A DNA stretch of 64,000 bases from NCBI RefSeq assembly GCF_003007715.1, contig NZ_PXNO01000027.1, positions 992,001 through 1,056,000 of the forward strand, given 5' to 3'. Under the pieces are notes generated by a model that was given only the letters and a program-made list of their open reading frames with translations, ran no database searches and was not told where the DNA came from. The position numbers and the translations under genes are program-made. This DNA is from Marinobacter shengliensis (GTDB lineage: Bacteria > Pseudomonadota > Gammaproteobacteria > Pseudomonadales > Oleiphilaceae). Shown here in pieces: positions 60,942-64,000 of the stretch (the first letter of the stretch is position 1; every line of letters begins with the position of its first letter).

Positions 60942-60975
60942 AAAGGGTACCAACAGCACGTTGGTACCCTTTTTA
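60942..60975 (+). terminator. Terminator/attenuator between fbpA and fbpB
   Basis: 13-bp perfect stem AAAGGGTACCAAC / GTTGGTACCCTTT with a 5-nt loop and TTTTT after it. A smaller GGCGCC...GGCGCC hairpin precedes it (60917-60935). It probably lets part of the transcripts through to the permease. Confidence 0.88.
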
Positions 60976-61077
60976 GTGTCTGTTTAAGAGACAGAAATGA
61001 CCCCCGTCATTGCAGTGAGCCCCCTCAGTATCTAAAATCGCAATTCTTCTCATCACCACTTCCATAACGGGACAAGC

Positions 61078-62766
61078 ATGACCGAGGTCGTTTCCAGTGC
61101 CAATCCGGGGCTTTCGCAACCACTTCTGGCCAAACGCACCTCGAAACGATGGATGATCAGTGCCCTGATCACCACGGCCATTGTCGCTTTACCGGTCTTC
61201 TCTGTGCTTTACCTGGCCTTGTTCCCTGATGAGAACATCTGGCCACACCTGATGGAAACCACCCTGCCCCGCTACCTCACAACCACCATCAAACTGATGA
61301 TTGGCGTGGGCATTCTCACATTGATCATCGGGCTTTCCACCGCCTGGGCGGTCACCATGTGCGAGTTCCCGGGGCGAAAATTCTTCGAGTGGGCCCTGCT
61401 GCTGCCCTTTGCGGTGCCGGCCTACGTGATTGCCTACGTTTATACCAGCCTGCTCGACTACGCGGGGCCGGTCCAGAAAGCCCTACGGGAATGGTTTGGC
61501 TGGCAAAGCGCCGCAGACTACTGGTTCCCGGAAATTCGCAGCCTGGAAGGGGCGGTCCTGATGATCGGCCTGGTGCTGTACCCTTACGTTTACCTATTGG
61601 GCCGCGCTGCCTTCATGGAGCAATCGCCGTCGCTGTTTGCGGTCAGCCGCAGCCTTGGCCATTCGGCCATCAGTACGTTTTTCCGGGTGGTATTGCCCAT
61701 CGCCCGGCCCGCCATCGCGGTAGGCTTGTCACTGGTACTGATGGAAACCCTGAACGACTTCGGCACCGTCGACTTCTTTGCCGTACAAACCCTCACCCTG
61801 GGCCTGTTCGATACCTGGATGAACCTGGGCAACCTGGGCGGAGCGGCCCAGATCGCCACCACCATGCTTATGTTCGTGGTGATCCTGGTGACACTGGAAC
61901 GCTACTCTCGCCGGCGCCAGCAACAATTTGCCGCCCGCGATAACCGCGACCCCATCCACCGCTTTACCATGTCTTTTCCGCGGCAGATGATTTGCCTGGC
62001 CGTATGCGCCGTCCCACTGGTATTCGGGTTCATCATTCCGGGCGCCACCCTTGGCTACTACGCCTGGGAATACTTTGATGAAAGCTGGAACCCGAACTTC
62101 ATTCGCAACACCTTTAACAGCCTGTTCCTGTCTGGTACCGCAGCGCTGACCACCCTGCTGATTGGTGTTACCCTCGCCTACAGCCGCCGGCTGCACAATA
62201 CCCGGGGCATGCAGGTGCTGATGCGCCTTTCCAGCCTGGGTTACGCCATGCCCGGCGCGGTGCTTGCGGTTGGGGTCATTATTCCTTTGGCCGGTTTCGA
62301 CAACTGGTTCGATGGCCTGATGCGGGATTACTTTGGCTTCAGCACCGGCCTGCTGCTGAGCGGCACTGCGTTTGCCCTGGTGTTTGCCTACACGGTTCGC
62401 TTTTTGGCGGTTTCCGCTGGCAGTGTGGAAAGCGCCCTGCAAAAAATCACACCCAGCATGGACATGGCCTCGCGCTCACTGGGCCACACACCCGGTAAAA
62501 CCCTGGTGAAGGTGCACCTGCCCATGCTCAGGGGCACCCTGGTGACAGCGGCCCTGGTGGTGTTTGTAGACTGCATGAAGGAACTGCCCGCCACCCTGAT
62601 ACTGCGTCCATTCAACTACGAAACCCTGGCCACCTACGTGTACCAGTTTGCTTCCGATGAGCAGCTGTACCACAGTGCACTGCCCTCCCTGATCATCGTG
62701 CTGGCGGGCATCATTCCGATCATTCTGATGAGCCGGTCAATTTCCAACTCCAGAACCATGACCTGA
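61078..62766 (+). CDS. fbpB: Iron ABC transporter permease (two fused permease domains)
   Basis: 562-residue inner-membrane permease with about 12 helices: two BPD_transp_1 domains in tandem (about 70-280 and 360-555), as in FbpB/SfuB. Each has an EAA loop: SRSLGHSAISTFFRVVLPIA and SRSLGHTPGKTLVKVHLPML. The iron-transport assignment comes from its neighbour fbpA. No ATPase gene follows; a strong terminator and a convergent acyl-CoA ligase come next. Confidence 0.94.
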   Translation: MTEVVSSANPGLSQPLLAKRTSKRWMISALITTAIVALPVFSVLYLALFPDENIWPHLMETTLPRYLTTTIKLMIGVGILTLIIGLSTAWAVTMCEFPGRKFFEWALLLPFAVPAYVIAYVYTSLLDYAGPVQKALREWFGWQSAADYWFPEIRSLEGAVLMIGLVLYPYVYLLGRAAFMEQSPSLFAVSRSLGHSAISTFFRVVLPIARPAIAVGLSLVLMETLNDFGTVDFFAVQTLTLGLFDTWMNLGNLGGAAQIATTMLMFVVILVTLERYSRRRQQQFAARDNRDPIHRFTMSFPRQMICLAVCAVPLVFGFIIPGATLGYYAWEYFDESWNPNFIRNTFNSLFLSGTAALTTLLIGVTLAYSRRLHNTRGMQVLMRLSSLGYAMPGAVLAVGVIIPLAGFDNWFDGLMRDYFGFSTGLLLSGTAFALVFAYTVRFLAVSAGSVESALQKITPSMDMASRSLGHTPGKTLVKVHLPMLRGTLVTAALVVFVDCMKELPATLILRPFNYETLATYVYQFASDEQLYHSALPSLIIVLAGIIPIILMSRSISNSRTMT

Positions 62767-62793
62767 TTTCCGCTGACTCAGAACCTGGCCCAT

Positions 62794-62832
62794 AAACAGA
62801 AAGGCCCGGCAAATTGCCGGGCCTTTCTGTTT
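62794..62832. terminator. Strong bidirectional terminator
   Basis: 17-bp perfect stem AAACAGAAAGGCCCGGC / GCCGGGCCTTTCTGTTT with a 5-nt loop, between the convergent fbpB and acyl-CoA ligase genes. Its core repeats that of the fadA terminator at 2747-2768. Confidence 0.93.
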
Positions 62833-62853
62833 TCTGCGTTGTGCCTACTGCGA

Positions 62854-64000
62854 TTACTGCCAGATGACCGGCTGCTTCTTCGCGTACCAGCTATCCACTT
62901 TCTCCTGGTAGGCGTCTTCAACCACGTTACGCTTGAGCTTCAGCGTCGGGGTCAGGAAGCTGTTCTCGATGGACCACTCATCGCTGACCACAGTAATGAA
63001 CGCCAGTTGCTCGTGGGGATCAACGGTTTTGTTCACGTCTTTGATCAGCTGAGTGAAGCTCTCTTCAATTTCCTTGCGGAAGCTTTCATCGGCCATCTTC
63101 GGGCGAATCTCCTCACCCAGCAGCACCAGGGCATGGGGCTGGGTCTGGTTGGCACCAGACACACACACCATTTCAATGGCGTCATGGGACATCAGACGAT
63201 TCTCAATCGGCGCAGGGGCAATGTACTTGCCCTTGCTGGTCTTGAAGATCTCCTTGATGCGGCCCGTCAGCTTCAGGCGGCCCATCTCATCGATCTCGCC
63301 CTTGTCGCCGGTCTTCAGGAAGCCATCCTCGGTAAAGGTTTCCTTGGTTTTCTCTTCGTCCTTGTAGTAACCCATCATGGTGGCCGGGCTCTTCACCAAC
63401 ACTTCGCCCTGCTCGCTGATTTTCACCTCAACACCCGGCAGCGCCTCGCCCACGTAACCGGTACGGGTACGGCCCGGCTTGTTCATGTGCGAATAGGCAA
63501 AGTTCTCAGACATGCCGTAGCCTTCCAGCAGCTCCAGGCCCAGGTTGCGGTACCAGTCCAGCACATCGTTGGACAGCGGCGCGGAGCCGGAGCCAGCCAG
63601 CTTGACCTTGTCCAGGCCAAGGCCTTTGAGGACTTTCTTCTTGATCAGCTTGTTGACCAGCGGAATCTTCAGCAACCGCTCGAGCTTCTGCTTGGGCACC
63701 TTCTGCAGCACACCGTGCTGGAACTTCACCCACAGGCGCGGCACAGACAGGAACAGCGTCGGCTGCGCCCGCTGCAAATCCTGGACAAAGGTATCCAAAG
63801 ACTCGGCAAAGTACAGATGGAAACCGGCATACAAGGAACCCAGCTCTACAAAGGTGCGCTCAAATACGTGGGCCAGAGGCAGGTAAGACAGCATCCGCTC
63901 CTCAGGGCCAACGCCCAGAGTCTGGATACCGCCTGCAGCAGCGAAGGCCATGTTCTGGAAGCTGAGCATCACGCCTTTCGGGCGGCCGGTACTGCCAGAG
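62854..64000 (-). CDS. Long-chain fatty-acid-CoA ligase (partial, N-terminus off the right edge)
   Basis: AMP-forming ligase that activates fatty acids to acyl-CoA. The frame is open to the window edge, where SGSTGRPKGVMLSF is the ATP/AMP-binding motif, so the N-terminal third is missing. YLPLAHVFERTFVELGSLYAGF, GYGMSENFA, TGDKGEIDEMGRLKLTGRIKE and LTPTLKLKRNVVEDAY follow in family order, as in the COG1022 (FAA1-like) group. It would supply substrate for FadB/FadA. Stop at 62854, just past the shared terminator. Confidence 0.93.
   Translation of the reverse strand, partial: SGSTGRPKGVMLSFQNMAFAAAGGIQTLGVGPEERMLSYLPLAHVFERTFVELGSLYAGFHLYFAESLDTFVQDLQRAQPTLFLSVPRLWVKFQHGVLQKVPKQKLERLLKIPLVNKLIKKKVLKGLGLDKVKLAGSGSAPLSNDVLDWYRNLGLELLEGYGMSENFAYSHMNKPGRTRTGYVGEALPGVEVKISEQGEVLVKSPATMMGYYKDEEKTKETFTEDGFLKTGDKGEIDEMGRLKLTGRIKEIFKTSKGKYIAPAPIENRLMSHDAIEMVCVSGANQTQPHALVLLGEEIRPKMADESFRKEIEESFTQLIKDVNKTVDPHEQLAFITVVSDEWSIENSFLTPTLKLKRNVVEDAYQEKVDSWYAKKQPVIWQ

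Overview
The window is a stretch of ordinary gammaproteobacterial chromosome. It most resembles Marinobacter or a close marine relative. This rests on the Pseudomonas-like gene order (trmJ-cysE-iscR-iscS-[gap]-ndk-rlmN-pilW-rodZ-ispG-hisS-yfgM-bamB-der and queA-tgt-yajC-secD-secF/suhB), a Pseudomonas-type CyaB with a MASE2 sensor, fadBA and a complete flgBCDEFGHIJKL rod/hook operon. I see no insertion sequence, prophage, CRISPR array, rRNA or defence island. Three tRNA genes are present (Gly-GCC, Glu-TTC, Leu-CAA) and none has an integrase beside it.

Layout. 1-6156: topA (cut by the left edge) and the fatty-acid beta-oxidation pair fadB-fadA behind a PsrA-like palindrome. 6471-13625: an unknown secreted helical protein, a universal stress protein, a Cys-containing unknown gene coupled to uup and a MOSC protein, tRNA-Gly, a DUF924 protein, a CbiX-like chelatase and a TIGR01777-type SDR. 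13711-14050: tRNA-Glu and an unlisted 49-codon gene that looks like CcoM, a small cbb3 oxidase subunit, with an ANR/FNR box upstream. 14189-20035: a membrane PAS-GGDEF-EAL protein, then ackA-pta. 20072-32755 (all minus): der, bamB, yfgM, hisS, ispG, rodZ, pilW, rlmN, ndk, iscS, iscR, cysE, trmJ. 32935-39506: a SuhB homologue whose catalytic motif is destroyed, then secF, secD, yajC, tgt, queA and tRNA-Leu. 39589-50891: the flagellar operon, driven from a consensus sigma-54 promoter at 50965-50979. 51126-55921: nitroreductase, cyaB, queF and a YadGH-type ABC exporter. 56176-59717: two unrecognised lipoproteins with a degenerate HD-GYP protein and a PilZ protein. 59897-64000: an iron ABC transporter (binding protein and permease, no ATPase) under a likely Fur box, then a partial long-chain acyl-CoA ligase.

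How genes work together. fadB/fadA and the acyl-CoA ligase at the right edge belong to fatty-acid degradation. ackA/pta interconvert acetyl-CoA and acetate. tgt, queA and the unlinked queF are queuosine genes. SecD, SecF and YajC assist Sec export. BamB and YfgM serve envelope assembly. The GGDEF-EAL, HD-GYP and PilZ proteins form part of a cyclic-di-GMP network, and CyaB makes cAMP.

I found no convincing wholly new multi-gene system. The items most worth a second look are these: (i) the isc locus is reduced to iscR-iscS, the IscS lacks the C-terminal tail that binds IscU, and the IscR-type promoter is kept; (ii) the SuhB homologue has lost the inositol-phosphatase DPxDGT motif; (iii) the HD-GYP protein has lost nearly all metal ligands; (iv) a small CcoM-like gene carries a His/Gly-rich tail and an ANR box; (v) two unknown lipoproteins and one unknown secreted protein.
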